15,224 nucleotides of DNA from Acidobacteriaceae bacterium (GCA_003166055.1 PMWR01000357.1:942-16165), one strand, 5' to 3'. Counted from the stretch's first letter, positions 1-7,538 are shown. Program-made: numbers and translations. Notes: a model not told the origin generated them from the letters alone.

Positions 1-1684
1 CGTTGATGGCCACGGATTTGCCGGAACCGGTGGAGCCGGCGATGAGGACGTGAGGCATGGCGGCGAGGTCGGCGGTGACGATGCGGCCGTTGATGTCCTT
101 GCCCATGGAGAGGGTGAGGCGGGCCCTGGAGCGGGCGAAGGTTTCCGATTCGAGGACGTCGCGGAGGTGGATGGTTTCGCGGTCGTGGTTGGGGACCTGG
201 ATGCCGACGGTGGATTTGCCGGGCATGCGCTCGATGAGGATGGACTCGGCGCGCATGGCGAGACAGAGGTCGTCGGCGAGGGAGGTGACGCGGGAGTATT
301 TGACGCCGGCTTCGGGCTTGAACTCGTAGGTGGTGACCATGGGGCCGGTGTTGATTTGGACGACCTGGCCGCGGACGTCGAACTCGGCGCATTTTTCGAC
401 CAGGACACGGGCCTCCTCGCGGAGGTCGTCTTCGCGGACGGTCTGGGGGGCGTCGCCGTTGTTGAGCAGGGTGCTGGGGGGGAGCTTGAAGCCGCTGACG
501 TTTTTGGGGGCGACGGTGGCGGTGCGGACCTGGGCATCGGCGCGGCCGTGGATGGCGATGGGTTCGGGGGTGCGGGCGGCGGTGGGCTGGGGCGGCATTT
601 CCTGTGGGTCCCGTTTGTCGGCTCTTGTGGTCTCCCAGGTCTCAAAAGCGAGACCCTTCGACAGGCTCAGGGCAGGCTCTGGGGCACCCGGCGAGCTCAG
701 GGCAGGCTCTCCACCCCACGGACTAAGACCCGTCCGTGGGGACCCCGGTTCTGGGGCACCCGGCCTTTGTGGGACGGGAGCCGGGACGGGGTTGGCCGGG
801 AATGGCGCGGGCGCTGCGGGAGAGCGCTCCCAGAGACTGGGTTTGCGGGCGGGCGCCGCGATGGGGATTGGTCCTTCTTTCGCGGAGGGCATGGGGGCGC
901 GCTGGAAGGCTGGGATCTCGTCCAGGGGGTAGAGGCTCTGGTCCTGCGCGCGGTTGCGGCGGCGAAAGAGGGCGGCGAAGCGGCTGGGGCGCGTGGCCGG
1001 GACGGATTCGGCCTGGCCGGGTTCGGACTCCGGGGAGCGCCGGGCCTGGCGTTCGGCTTTGCGCTCGGCGCGGACTTCGCGCCAGTTGCGGAAGCGGTCG
1101 CGCCAGGAGAGGGCGAGGAGCCAGCGGTCTTTGACGCTCTCTTTGAGGGCCCAGAAGCTGATGGCGGAGGCAAAGTAGAGACCGGTGGCGGCGAGGACGA
1201 CAGTGACCAGCCAGGCACCCTGGATGTTGATGTAGCTGACGAGCAGAGCGGAGATGAGCCGGCCCATTACACCCTCGACGGGGAGGACATGGAGCCAGCG
1301 CCAGTGCCATGGCAGGAGCCCAAAGACAGCAGGGAGAAAGACGAGGGCCAAGAGGGTGCCGACCCAGCGCAGCAGGGACGAGCCGCCGGAGCGGGAATGC
1401 ATCCAGGTCCAGCCGATTCCGGCCAGCCAGACGGGGAGGAAGAAGGCGGTGACGCCGAGAGATTGCAGCAGCAGGTCGCTGAGCCAGGCGCCGCAGAGGC
1501 CGGTCCAGTTGCGGACGGCGTGGGGTAGGGCGGCGTCAGTGGCGGTGTTGAGCGAGGGGTCAGTGGCGCGCCAGGTGGCCAGCGCAAGAAGAAGGATGAG
1601 CGCGGCGAGCAGCAGCATGAGCCCGAGAAACACGTTCAGGGGGCGGCTTCGCGTGGGGATGAGGACGATGGAAATGGGCTTCAT
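1..1684 (-). CDS. ftsK: DNA translocase FtsK, N-terminal part (cut by window edge)
   Basis: This is a membrane-anchored DNA pump that acts at the division septum and moves chromosome termini during segregation. Seen: 561 codons from ATG at 1684. Four or so hydrophobic membrane segments lie in residues about 15-165, including a run from NVFLGLMLLL onward. A charged stretch and then a Pro/Ala-rich linker follow (about 185-390), then the start of the FtsK motor region (NVSGFKLPPSTLL, EFDVRGQVV, GPMVTTYEF). The Walker A motif GSTGSGKS is at residues 550-557, and the frame runs off the window at residue 561. Walker B and the DNA-reading gamma domain lie outside the window. The start is preceded by GGGAG about 9 bases upstream, and the hydrophobic N-terminus fits the family. 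Oddity: linker residues about 307-351 are encoded by palindromic intergenic-type repeats that stay in frame. uppP lies upstream on the same strand with a 179-bp gap. Confidence 0.95.
   Translation of the reverse strand, partial: MKPISIVLIPTRSRPLNVFLGLMLLLAALILLLALATWRATDPSLNTATDAALPHAVRNWTGLCGAWLSDLLLQSLGVTAFFLPVWLAGIGWTWMHSRSGGSSLLRWVGTLLALVFLPAVFGLLPWHWRWLHVLPVEGVMGRLISALLVSYINIQGAWLVTVVLAATGLYFASAISFWALKESVKDRWLLALSWRDRFRNWREVRAERKAERQARRSPESEPGQAESVPATRPSRFAALFRRRNRAQDQSLYPLDEIPAFQRAPMPSAKEGPIPIAAPARKPSLWERSPAAPAPFPANPVPAPVPQRPGAPEPGSPRTGLSPWGGEPALSSPGAPEPALSLSKGLAFETWETTRADKRDPQEMPPQPTAARTPEPIAIHGRADAQVRTATVAPKNVSGFKLPPSTLLNNGDAPQTVREDDLREEARVLVEKCAEFDVRGQVVQINTGPMVTTYEFKPEAGVKYSRVTSLADDLCLAMRAESILIERMPGKSTVGIQVPNHDRETIHLRDVLESETFARSRARLTLSMGKDINGRIVTADLAAMPHVLIAGSTGSGKSVAIN
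634..765. repeat. Nested palindromic repeats inside the ftsK linker
   Basis: Several repeat units are stacked here. A 36-bp palindromic element (stem CCCAGGTCTC at 634-643, loop, GAGACC at 650-655, remainder at 680-693) is interrupted by a 24-bp segment at 656-679. A 16-bp direct repeat GCTCAGGGCAGGCTCT occurs at 665-680 and 695-710. A second palindrome pairs CCCCACGGAC (714-723) with GTCCGTGGGG (732-741). A CTGGGGCACCCGG tail lies at 751-763. The same 36-bp element occurs intergenically at 8408 and 9031. All of this is translated in frame in ftsK. Confidence 0.9.
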
Positions 1685-1863
1685 GGCGTGGGCGCTCCCG
1701 CTCGATGGTGCTCCGGAACCTGCCGCGAGCGAGCCGATGGAGCGGGCAAACAATCCCAGAGCAGCCTTTATTATCCGTGGACGGGAGGGGGATTCCGGGC
1801 AAAAAGGGCCGGGGGGAACCATGGTGTGGACCCCCAGGGCAGGAGTTGGATTTTCCGGATAGG

Positions 1864-2745
1864 TCAGGTGGCGATGAATCTGGCTCCCCAGATGAGCAGG
1901 GCGACGCCGAGGAGGATGCGGTAGAGGGCGAAGAGGGCGAAGCCGTGCTTGCGGACCCACTGGAGGAACCACTCGACTACGCCGAGAGCGACGATGAAGG
2001 AGACCACGATGCCCATGAGGAGGACGATCCAGCGTTCCGGACTCATGACTACATGGGGGGCGGCGGTTCCGGCGGCGAGGGCGGCTTGGGAGGGGTGAAT
2101 CTCCTTGATGAGGTCCCAGCCGGTGGCGGCGATCATGGTGGGAATGGAGAGCAGGAAACTGAAGGCAAGGGCGGTGGGACGGTCGAGGCCGACCAACTGA
2201 CCGGCGGCGATGGTGGACATGGAGCGGGAGGTTCCGGGAAAGACGGCGGAAAGGGTCTGACAGAGGCCGATCCAGATGGCGTGGGGGAGGGACATCTGCT
2301 CGATATCGGTGGTGCCTGGATCCTGGCGAGCGGCCCAGGCATCGATGATCCACATGACGATGCCGCCGATGAGGAGTGCCAGGGCCATGGAGGTCAGGCT
2401 GCCCAGATTCTTTTCGCTCCATTTGTGGAGGAGCAGGGCGGGCGCGGAGGTGCAGGCAAAGGCGATGAAGGTGAGGGAGAGGGGGTGGTTGAGGAGGGTG
2501 CGGTCGCCGTTTTCGCCCCTGGGAAAGGTGCGGATGTATTCGACAATGCGGCTGAGGAAGAGGAGGGCGAGGGCGAGGATGGCGCCCACCTGGATGACGA
2601 TGGTGTACATCTTCCAGTAGGCGTCATCGAGGGGGATGTGCATGAGAGCTTCAGAGATGCGCAGATGCGCCGTCGAGCTGACCGGGAGAAACTCGGTCAA
2701 GCCTTCCACAATGCCCAAAAGGACGGACTGAAGATAGGGGTTCAA
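1864..2745 (-). CDS. uppP: Undecaprenyl-diphosphatase UppP (BacA family)
   Basis: This is an integral membrane phosphatase that converts undecaprenyl diphosphate to the monophosphate, recycling the lipid carrier for peptidoglycan and other surface glycans. It is often linked to bacitracin tolerance. Seen: 293 residues with many hydrophobic segments. The first signature EGLTEFLPVSSTAHL is at residues 14-28 (acidic E14/E18 and H27). The second signature PGTSRSMSTI is at 170-179, with the catalytic-loop arginine at R174. Length is normal for the family. The start is TTG at 2745: GGAGG sits four bases upstream and the N-terminus MNPYLQSVLLGIVEG matches family starts. The nearby upstream ATG is out of frame. 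A GGCGCC/GGCGCC hairpin precedes the ribosome site. ftsK follows on the same strand. Confidence 0.96.
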   Translation of the reverse strand: MNPYLQSVLLGIVEGLTEFLPVSSTAHLRISEALMHIPLDDAYWKMYTIVIQVGAILALALLFLSRIVEYIRTFPRGENGDRTLLNHPLSLTFIAFACTSAPALLLHKWSEKNLGSLTSMALALLIGGIVMWIIDAWAARQDPGTTDIEQMSLPHAIWIGLCQTLSAVFPGTSRSMSTIAAGQLVGLDRPTALAFSFLLSIPTMIAATGWDLIKEIHPSQAALAAGTAAPHVVMSPERWIVLLMGIVVSFIVALGVVEWFLQWVRKHGFALFALYRILLGVALLIWGARFIAT

Positions 2746-2756
2746 AAAGCCTCCGT

Positions 2757-2776
2757 GGCGCCATTGGCGCGGCGCC
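2757..2776 (-). promoter_or_regulatory. GGCGCC hairpin in the uppP leader, next to its ribosome binding site
   Basis: Reading in the direction of uppP, GGCGCC (2776-2771) can pair with GGCGCC (2762-2757) across an 8-base loop. The GGAGG ribosome site and TTG start follow directly. It could modulate access of ribosomes to the start, but no regulatory class is recognised and the pairing may be coincidental in GC-rich DNA. Confidence 0.3.
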
Positions 2777-2887
2777 TCAAATCAGGAGGAGGCCGCGGCA
2801 AAGGTCGAAAAACTGGGATGAAATCTAACTACGCGATGCTCGCGCAGGTTTCAGTCCATTTTCTCACCATGACCACAATATGGCTCG

Positions 2888-2996
2888 AACCGGTCTCATA
2901 AACCATTCGCCTCGGCATGCGGAGAGCATGAGCCCCGCCTTGTTGGCGGGTCTCACAGCCGACGATGGAAGCGCCTAGGCATTTATGAGACCGGTT
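2888..2996. repeat. 109-bp element with perfect 15-bp terminal inverted repeats
   Basis: AACCGGTCTCATAAA at 2888-2902 is repeated exactly as its reverse complement at 2982-2996, with 79 bp between. An inner hairpin pairs CCCGCC (2934-2939) with GGCGGG (2945-2950). Flanking TGAG/CTCA extends it across one mismatch. There is no coding potential and no T-run after the hairpin. It sits between the uppP start and the stop of the DUF535-like gene. It resembles a MITE-like or long-range stem structure. It has no clear target-site duplication. Confidence 0.75.
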
Positions 2997-3011
2997 GTCG
3001 TCTCCGGGCTG

Positions 3012-3962
3012 TCAACAGGCCGCAGAACGCGCCTGAGAGTGGGCTTCGACGCTTCGCGTACGGAATGGGACTGCGAGCGGTTCAGCGACCTTCGGTGAAA
3101 TCTCAGTCATCCAGCGGCACACCTCATCGGCAATCTGGAGTTTGAAGGCACGTTTTTTGAGAGTTCTGGATTTGTGACCGTTTCGGATCAGATCCAGAGG
3201 CTTCTCGATGACCGGAAGCGGGCTGGAGAAGAAGTCGGCCGTGGTGCGCGAGGCTCCCAACTCAATAAAGAAATCGTCATACGCCTCTATGAACAGAGCC
3301 GAAGAGCGCTCGTTGTAGGAGTACTGGCTCTTGGCGCAAATCCCCGCCATCTCCCGGATACCCCAGGCAGTCGCAATTCCCTGGAGCGCCGCGACGAGCA
3401 GTGCCGGAGGAGCTATCTCATGCAGGGCTTTGGTGGCGGAGCGAACCTGTTCATAGCACCCCTTCATGCCTTGAAGGCGCAGAATAAAGACAACATCTTT
3501 TTCTTTCGATCCCAAAATCCATCCGGGCACGATGGTGAATTGTAGATCGTAAATCTGAACGCCGTTTACCAGCAACTGGAGACGCATTTCACCTTCAAAG
3601 AGGGCATTTTTCGGAGGGAAGCCCAAAGTTACGGCGTAAGCGCTGCCGGCCTCCCGCGTTTCGAACAGGGTGATTTCGCGTTGATGCTGCTGGCGAAGGA
3701 AACGCACGGGTAGCCTGGCCTCGAGGAATTTGTAGTGGTGAACGAAACAGGAGGCGCGTTCGTTCGAGGGAAGCCCGTCGATCAGATATTTCGTGGAGAG
3801 ATATTTGAAAGGAAAAACCGGATCACGAAGCACAAGCTCGTTGAATACAGGGAGCGACAAGATCCTGAATATTTCAAGTTGCTGGTGAAGGTTGCTTGTG
3901 ATCGACCATAGGATGCGGCCCAATCGCGACGGTGACGACCAATAATACCTTTGGCTCGCCAT
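3012..3962 (-). CDS. DUF535 / VirK-YbjX family protein
   Basis: The family includes Shigella VirK and enterobacterial YbjX, linked by genetics to surface-protein localisation and antimicrobial-peptide resistance. The biochemical activity is unknown. Seen: 316 residues from ATG at 3962. The C-terminal two thirds carry the family layout: a strand-rich block with LFEGEMRLQLLVNGVQIYDLQF, then FILRLQGMKG, then an ALHEIAPPALLVAALQGIATAWGI helix, then SALFIEAYDDFFIELGAS and a terminal helix with a KSRTLKKRAFKLQIADEV basic patch. No signal peptide is evident. A TTG start at 4097 would add 45 residues without family character, so MASQRYYW is preferred, although no clear ribosome site precedes it. Base composition is much lower in GC than ftsK (25 of 60 bases G/C at 3781-3840, against 47 of 60 at 961-1020), suggesting transfer. 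Family assignment is by motif memory, not a search. Confidence 0.7.
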   Translation of the reverse strand: MASQRYYWSSPSRLGRILWSITSNLHQQLEIFRILSLPVFNELVLRDPVFPFKYLSTKYLIDGLPSNERASCFVHHYKFLEARLPVRFLRQQHQREITLFETREAGSAYAVTLGFPPKNALFEGEMRLQLLVNGVQIYDLQFTIVPGWILGSKEKDVVFILRLQGMKGCYEQVRSATKALHEIAPPALLVAALQGIATAWGIREMAGICAKSQYSYNERSSALFIEAYDDFFIELGASRTTADFFSSPLPVIEKPLDLIRNGHKSRTLKKRAFKLQIADEVCRWMTEISPKVAEPLAVPFRTRSVEAHSQARSAAC

Positions 3963-4467
3963 CTGAATGAATGAAGAGATAAACAATCCGACACGCTCCC
4001 GCGAACAAAATTTGACTCGATCCTGGGATCGAACATCACGTGGGTGTGCTTCTCCAGCCTTACGGAATGGCCCCCCTCGAGAGTATCGCGCTGTCAAAAT
4101 TGAGAATCTGTATAATTCTGCTCAAGTTTCAAGAATGACCCGAGCGGTTTGAGCTCATCGAATTAGTTTGCCTCGATTCATTTACCTTGCCGCATTGGAA
4201 CGCCTCCCGCGCACATGGGTTTCGCAGTACATGTTGCGCGTTTCATCGATCCAAGAGATATCGGACTTTCAAGAGCGATTCAGCGGCGATATCGGCTCGC
4301 AGCCGCCCTTCGCCCCAGAAGCAAACTCGAAACCGCCTTCCACAAAGCCGACCACTCCATCCAAAACATCATCCAATTGCTCGAAGCTGCCTGAATTTGT
4401 TGAAGTATTTCTATTTACGAATGAAACGGTAAGAATCTGAATAAAGCATACCTCAGGGGATAAGTGG
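3963..4467. other. Low-GC tract without a confident gene
   Basis: About 500 bases upstream of the DUF535-like gene contain only short, unconvincing open frames on both strands. No recognisable domain, tRNA or insertion-sequence remnant was seen. Part of it probably holds the promoter of the DUF535-like gene, but no pair of -35/-10 boxes with good spacing stood out. Confidence 0.5.
4215..4394 (+). CDS. Possible small protein of unknown function (59 aa)
   Basis: An ATG-initiated frame encodes a basic 59-residue peptide starting MGFAVHVARFIDPRD and ending in an amphipathic-looking helix IQNIIQLLEAA. There is no good ribosome site, and overlapping frames of similar length exist. It could be a real small gene or gene fragment in this otherwise empty tract. 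I do not recognise a family. Confidence 0.15.
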   Translation: MGFAVHVARFIDPRDIGLSRAIQRRYRLAAALRPRSKLETAFHKADHSIQNIIQLLEAA

Positions 4468-4606
4468 ATGGGTTATTGATCCGGCCCAAAACAGTAGAAC
4501 CGAAGAAAGGAAAAGCAACCGCAGGTCCTTCGACTCCGCTGCGCTGCGCTCAGGATGACAGTTTTGTGGTGGTTTCATCCTTTGGGGCCGGATCAATAAT
4601 ACCCAT
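4468..4606. repeat. 139-bp element with imperfect terminal inverted repeats and an inner CCTTCGAC...GCTCAGG repeat
   Basis: The left arm starts ATGGGTTATTGATCCGG (4468-4484). The right arm (4581-4606) is its reverse complement apart from small indels, with the core TTATTGATCCGGCCC matching at both ends. Between them lies CCTTCGAC (4527-4534) followed by GCTCAGG (4548-4554). The same two words are seen closer together in the ftsK linker at 655-671. It is non-coding and lies downstream of the exported SH3/TPR-like gene (stop at 4659). Confidence 0.7.
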
Positions 4607-4658
4607 GCTTACCACCCGTAGCCTTCATTGGAGTGAGTTTTTCGCCGTCGGCGCTGGT

Positions 4659-5687
4659 TCACTCCCTGTCAATGCCGTAGACAGGAATTCCCTCATCCAA
4701 TTTGTACACCAGAGCCCCGGCGCGCCAGGAGGAATCGGTTTGGGGAAACTTGTCTTTGAGGCGGGCGGCGAGTTCGCGGGCGTGGTTGTGGGCTTCGTCG
4801 GCCTTCTTGTCGCTGCCGTCGGCGGCATACATATCGGTGAGGACGGCCTGGCGGTAGACGGCCTGGTAGAGGGCCTGGGCGACGCGTGGGCCGTCGGGAT
4901 ACTCGGCGGCGTACTTCTCGTAGGACTCGGATTCCTTTTCAGGGCACTTGGTCGTACCTTGCCAGTCGCCGCAGAGCTTGTTTTCGATGAGTTCATAGGC
5001 GGCGAGCCCTGCCTGGCGGGTGTGGGGATAGAGCTTGAGGACCTTCTTGAGTTCGTCTTCGTCCATCTGATCGCGCATGTAGGATTCTTTTTCACGGGCG
5101 GAGGGGCGCGTGGAGGCGTCGGCCTTCTCCAATTGCCAGAGAACGTCGGCGGCGCGCCATGAGGCTTCAGGGACGAGCGGGGAGTTGGGGAACATTTCGA
5201 CCAGACGGCGGTAGAGCAGACGGGCGCTGCGGGCGGCGTTGGCGGGGCCGCGGGGATCGGAGGCCAACGACTCCTGGTTGGCGGCTTCGCCCATGAGGAC
5301 CTGGTCGCCGTTGGGGGTGGTTTCGATGACGACTCCCTTGGCTTCCATCCAGCCGGAGACGGGGGGCGGTGTGTCGTCGTGGCCGAAGATAGGGGCGTCC
5401 TTGGCCTGCGCCTCCTGAATGTCGGTGTTGGCGTAGACGCGGAGCCAGGGGCCGCTTTTCTCGGCCATGACCATCTCGCGGCCGATCTGGACGCGATCGA
5501 CCTTCTGGGAGGCGAGGTCGGGCGCGATGTAGAGCCAGGTGACACGGAGGGGCGTGGCGCGGGGGCCGGCCATGGGCTTTTCAAGCTGCGGAGCCTTCTT
5601 TTGAGCGGGGGCGGGGAGGGCGGCGCAAAGGAGGGCCAGGACGAAGGCGAGGGGCGCGAGATTGCGGGAAGTCGTCACGGGAACCAT
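4659..5687 (-). CDS. Exported SH3-like / TPR-like repeat protein of unknown function
   Basis: Seen: 342 residues from ATG at 5687. A signal peptide occupies residues 1 to about 28 (basic start, hydrophobic LAPLAFVLALLCAALPAPA, cleavage probably after APA). The sequence around LLC does not make a convincing lipobox. Residues about 44-120 resemble a bacterial SH3 domain (TPLRVTWLYIAPDLASQKV, then GPWLRVYANTD, then VSGWMEAKGVVIE). The rest is helical with TPR-like pairs: an ARLLYRRLVEMFPNSPLVPEASW segment, then LKKVLKLYPHTRQAGLAAYELI, then YEKYAAEYPDGPRVAQALYQAV. Such proteins often act as periplasmic scaffolds or envelope-bound assembly factors. The exact role is unknown. It may be independently transcribed, because a 69-bp gap with a GGGAATA-type microrepeat separates it from the dehydratase gene. 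Confidence 0.75.
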   Translation of the reverse strand: MVPVTTSRNLAPLAFVLALLCAALPAPAQKKAPQLEKPMAGPRATPLRVTWLYIAPDLASQKVDRVQIGREMVMAEKSGPWLRVYANTDIQEAQAKDAPIFGHDDTPPPVSGWMEAKGVVIETTPNGDQVLMGEAANQESLASDPRGPANAARSARLLYRRLVEMFPNSPLVPEASWRAADVLWQLEKADASTRPSAREKESYMRDQMDEDELKKVLKLYPHTRQAGLAAYELIENKLCGDWQGTTKCPEKESESYEKYAAEYPDGPRVAQALYQAVYRQAVLTDMYAADGSDKKADEAHNHARELAARLKDKFPQTDSSWRAGALVYKLDEGIPVYGIDRE

Positions 5688-5731
5688 GATAGTGGAACGA
5701 CGTTGCGGTGTGGGCGAGGTGAGCGGGGTCA

Positions 5732-5745
5732 GGGAATAGGGAACA
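5732..5745. repeat. GGGAATA/GGGAACA heptamer microrepeat
   Basis: Two heptamers, GGGAATA and GGGAACA, lie just past the stop of the dehydratase gene and before the start of the SH3/TPR-like gene. The same heptamer type recurs at 12507-12513 and 13639-13661. Confidence 0.5.
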
Positions 5746-5756
5746 GGGGCGAGCTA

Positions 5757-6746
5757 TCAGGCTTCGGTGAGGATTTGGGCGAGGAGGGCGGGATCGACGT
5801 TGCCGCCGCTGACTACGGCTACGGCGGTGGTGTAGGGCGGGAGTTCCGACGCGTGGAAGAGGAGGGCGGCGGCGGCTACGGCTCCGCTGGGCTCGGGAAC
5901 CAGGCGCGTGACGGAGACGATGGCGCGCATGGCGGCGCGGATTTCGGCTTCGGTGACGGTGATGATGCCGTCGACGAAGGCCTGGATGTGGGCGAAGTTG
6001 CGCTGGCCGACGGATTGGGTGCGGAGGCCGTCGGCGAGGGTGCGGCTGGTGAACTCGGCCGGCCAGGTGACGATGGAGCCGGTGCGGAAGCTTTCGGCGG
6101 TGTCGCCGGCGAGCTCAGGTTCGACGCCGAAGACTTTGGTTTGAGGACGGAGTTGTTTGACGGCGGCTGCAACGCCCGAGAGCAGGCCGCCGCCAGAGAC
6201 GGGGGCGAGGACGAGGTCGACGTTGGGGAGGGACGCGACGATTTCAAGGCCGCAGGTGGCCTGGCCGGCGATGATCTGCCGGTCGTCATAGGGAGGGACG
6301 ACGACATAGCCGTGCTCGCGGACGAGTTGCTCGGCGACAGCAAGACGCTCGCTGGAGGCGAGGCCGACGTCGACGATTTCGGCGCCGAGGGCGAGCGTGG
6401 CGGCGCGCTTGATGGCGGGGGCGTTGGAGGGCATGACAATGACGGCTTTAGCGCCTACTTCGCGGGCGGCGTAGGCTACGCCCTGGGCGTGGTTGCCGCT
6501 GGAGTAAGTGATGACGCCGCGGGAGATTTCTGCCGGGGTGAGTCGGAGGATCTTGTTGGCTGCGCCGCGGATTTTGAAGGCGCCGATGGGCTGAAGGCTT
6601 TCGGCTTTGAGGTAGATTTCTTTGGCCGTGCCGTGGCCGGAGAGGCCGGGGAATGGGGCGCGGACGAGCGGGGTTTGGACGGCGATGGAGGCGATGCGGG
6701 CGGCGGCGGCGCGGATTTCGGCGAGGGTGACGAGTGCTTCTGGCAT
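5757..6746 (-). CDS. PLP-dependent threonine/serine dehydratase (or serine racemase-like enzyme)
   Basis: This is a fold-type II PLP enzyme. It probably deaminates threonine or serine to the 2-oxo acid plus ammonia, and related enzymes racemise serine. Seen: 329 residues from ATG at 6746. The PLP-binding lysine is K58 in GAFKIRGA. The substrate loop SSGNHAQG is at 82-89. The phosphate-binding loop SGGGLL is at 184-189. SGGN at 313-316 lies near the pyridine nitrogen. E209, A213 and D215 sit where the serine racemase-type metal site lies. No C-terminal ACT domain is present, so it is a short catabolic type rather than feedback-regulated biosynthetic IlvA. The sequence cannot separate threonine ammonia-lyase from serine racemase. 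A GC-rich palindromic element lies between it and the phosphatase gene downstream. Confidence 0.88.
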   Translation of the reverse strand: MPEALVTLAEIRAAAARIASIAVQTPLVRAPFPGLSGHGTAKEIYLKAESLQPIGAFKIRGAANKILRLTPAEISRGVITYSSGNHAQGVAYAAREVGAKAVIVMPSNAPAIKRAATLALGAEIVDVGLASSERLAVAEQLVREHGYVVVPPYDDRQIIAGQATCGLEIVASLPNVDLVLAPVSGGGLLSGVAAAVKQLRPQTKVFGVEPELAGDTAESFRTGSIVTWPAEFTSRTLADGLRTQSVGQRNFAHIQAFVDGIITVTEAEIRAAMRAIVSVTRLVPEPSGAVAAAALLFHASELPPYTTAVAVVSGGNVDPALLAQILTEA

Positions 6747-6774
6747 GAATCAATTATCGGTCAGGCGCGCGGCT

Positions 6775-6827
6775 TCCCACCCTGGCGGCAACGGGGTCGC
6801 CGCGGCGACACACAGCGAGGGTGGGGA
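6775..6827. repeat. Palindromic intergenic element (CCCACCCT...AGGGTGGGG)
   Basis: CCCACCCT at 6776-6783 pairs with AGGGTGGG at 6818-6825. Inside is a perfect 14-bp palindrome GTCGCCGCGGCGAC (6796-6809). It lies between the dehydratase start and the phosphatase-gene stop. Its right edge GTGGGGACC resembles the GTGGGGACCCCGG found in the ftsK repeat. It could form a stem in transcripts but has no T-run. Confidence 0.6.
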
Positions 6828-6839
6828 CCAAGACGATGG

Positions 6840-7436
6840 CTACACGTCGCCGGCCATCAGGTTCTGGTTGACGCAAGACCATTTGTAGCTTTTGCCCTTG
6901 GAATCCAGATCGAGCAGCCAGACCAGGTAGAAGACGTCGGGAAAGGCATTGGGAATGGTCGAGTAGTTGGAGATTGGAACCTGATTGTCGATGTTTTTCA
7001 TGATGTTGGGCATGATGTTGTGGTGCTCCCAGCAGATGAGCACGACTCCGCCGAGAGCGAGCACGCTCCCAACCAGGTCCTTCTCTCCGCCGCCAATGCT
7101 ATAGGAGACGTTGAATTGGGGGCTGCCCTGGGCATAGTTGAGCCAGGCGGCAAGAGGGGTGACCGTCTGGCAGGGGCGCTGGGTCTCGTTGGCGGGATTG
7201 GCGGCATAGATGTAGGCAGGCGTGGCGATCGCCGGGTTTGCGGGCGTCGATTTGCAGGGGGCAAAGAAGGCATTCAGTGCGCCGGCCCGCTGCCATCCGG
7301 GCACGATCAGCGACTTTCCGTTGCCGGGCTGGCCGTTCGCCTGCACGTCCCAAGGGCCGCTTGAGTTGGGCGGATTGGGGGGCTTTTCCGCGTGGCGGAT
7401 GATCATGATTTTGGACGGAGGCGCTGATGCAGCCAT
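6840..7436 (-). CDS. Histidine phosphatase superfamily protein
   Basis: This is a phosphoglycerate-mutase-fold protein that probably removes phosphate through a phosphohistidine intermediate. The substrate is unknown. Seen: 198 residues from ATG at 7434-7436, with AGGAG well placed upstream. The N-terminal catalytic motif IIRHAEK gives R14 and H15 as the RHG-type signature. GWQRAGAL at 47-54 and the NETQRPCQT stretch at 83-91 match the branch of the family that carries the GWQRA block. The second catalytic histidine is probably H138 or H139 in CWEHHNI. There is no signal peptide or membrane segment, so it is likely cytoplasmic. The gap to the NTF2-like gene upstream is about 100 bp on the same strand, so co-transcription is possible but not shown. 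Confidence 0.82.
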   Translation of the reverse strand: MAASAPPSKIMIIRHAEKPPNPPNSSGPWDVQANGQPGNGKSLIVPGWQRAGALNAFFAPCKSTPANPAIATPAYIYAANPANETQRPCQTVTPLAAWLNYAQGSPQFNVSYSIGGGEKDLVGSVLALGGVVLICWEHHNIMPNIMKNIDNQVPISNYSTIPNAFPDVFYLVWLLDLDSKGKSYKWSCVNQNLMAGDV

Positions 7437-7538
7437 GGGGTTCTCCTTTGATGGGCCGGGGGATTTGAATGCAGGATCACTGTACAGGGAAATGCGGGGA
7501 TGCGTCAGCGGAAATCCGGATGGAATAGGGGCGCACGC

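Noticed and set aside
714..741. Rho-independent terminator in ftsK
   Set aside because: The stem is strong but has no T-run on either strand and lies inside an open, motif-bearing reading frame.
50..1528. Long + strand open frame opposite ftsK
   Set aside because: It encodes a Gly/Ala/Glu/Asp-rich shadow typical of the antisense of GC-rich genes. The minus strand carries clear FtsK motifs.
1705..2901. 398-codon + strand open frame opposite uppP
   Set aside because: Low-complexity acidic/glycine-rich translation with no domain. The minus strand carries both UppP signatures.
3963..4097. N-terminal extension of the DUF535-like protein from a TTG start
   Set aside because: The added residues lack family character and the TTG has no supporting ribosome site. 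ATG at 3962 gives the expected length.
4168..4440. 90-codon + strand open frame from a TTG
   Set aside because: No ribosome site, no recognisable domain, and three overlapping frames of similar length in the same tract.
5379..7364. 661-codon + strand open frame spanning several genes
   Set aside because: It runs antisense through three well-supported minus-strand genes and has shadow composition.
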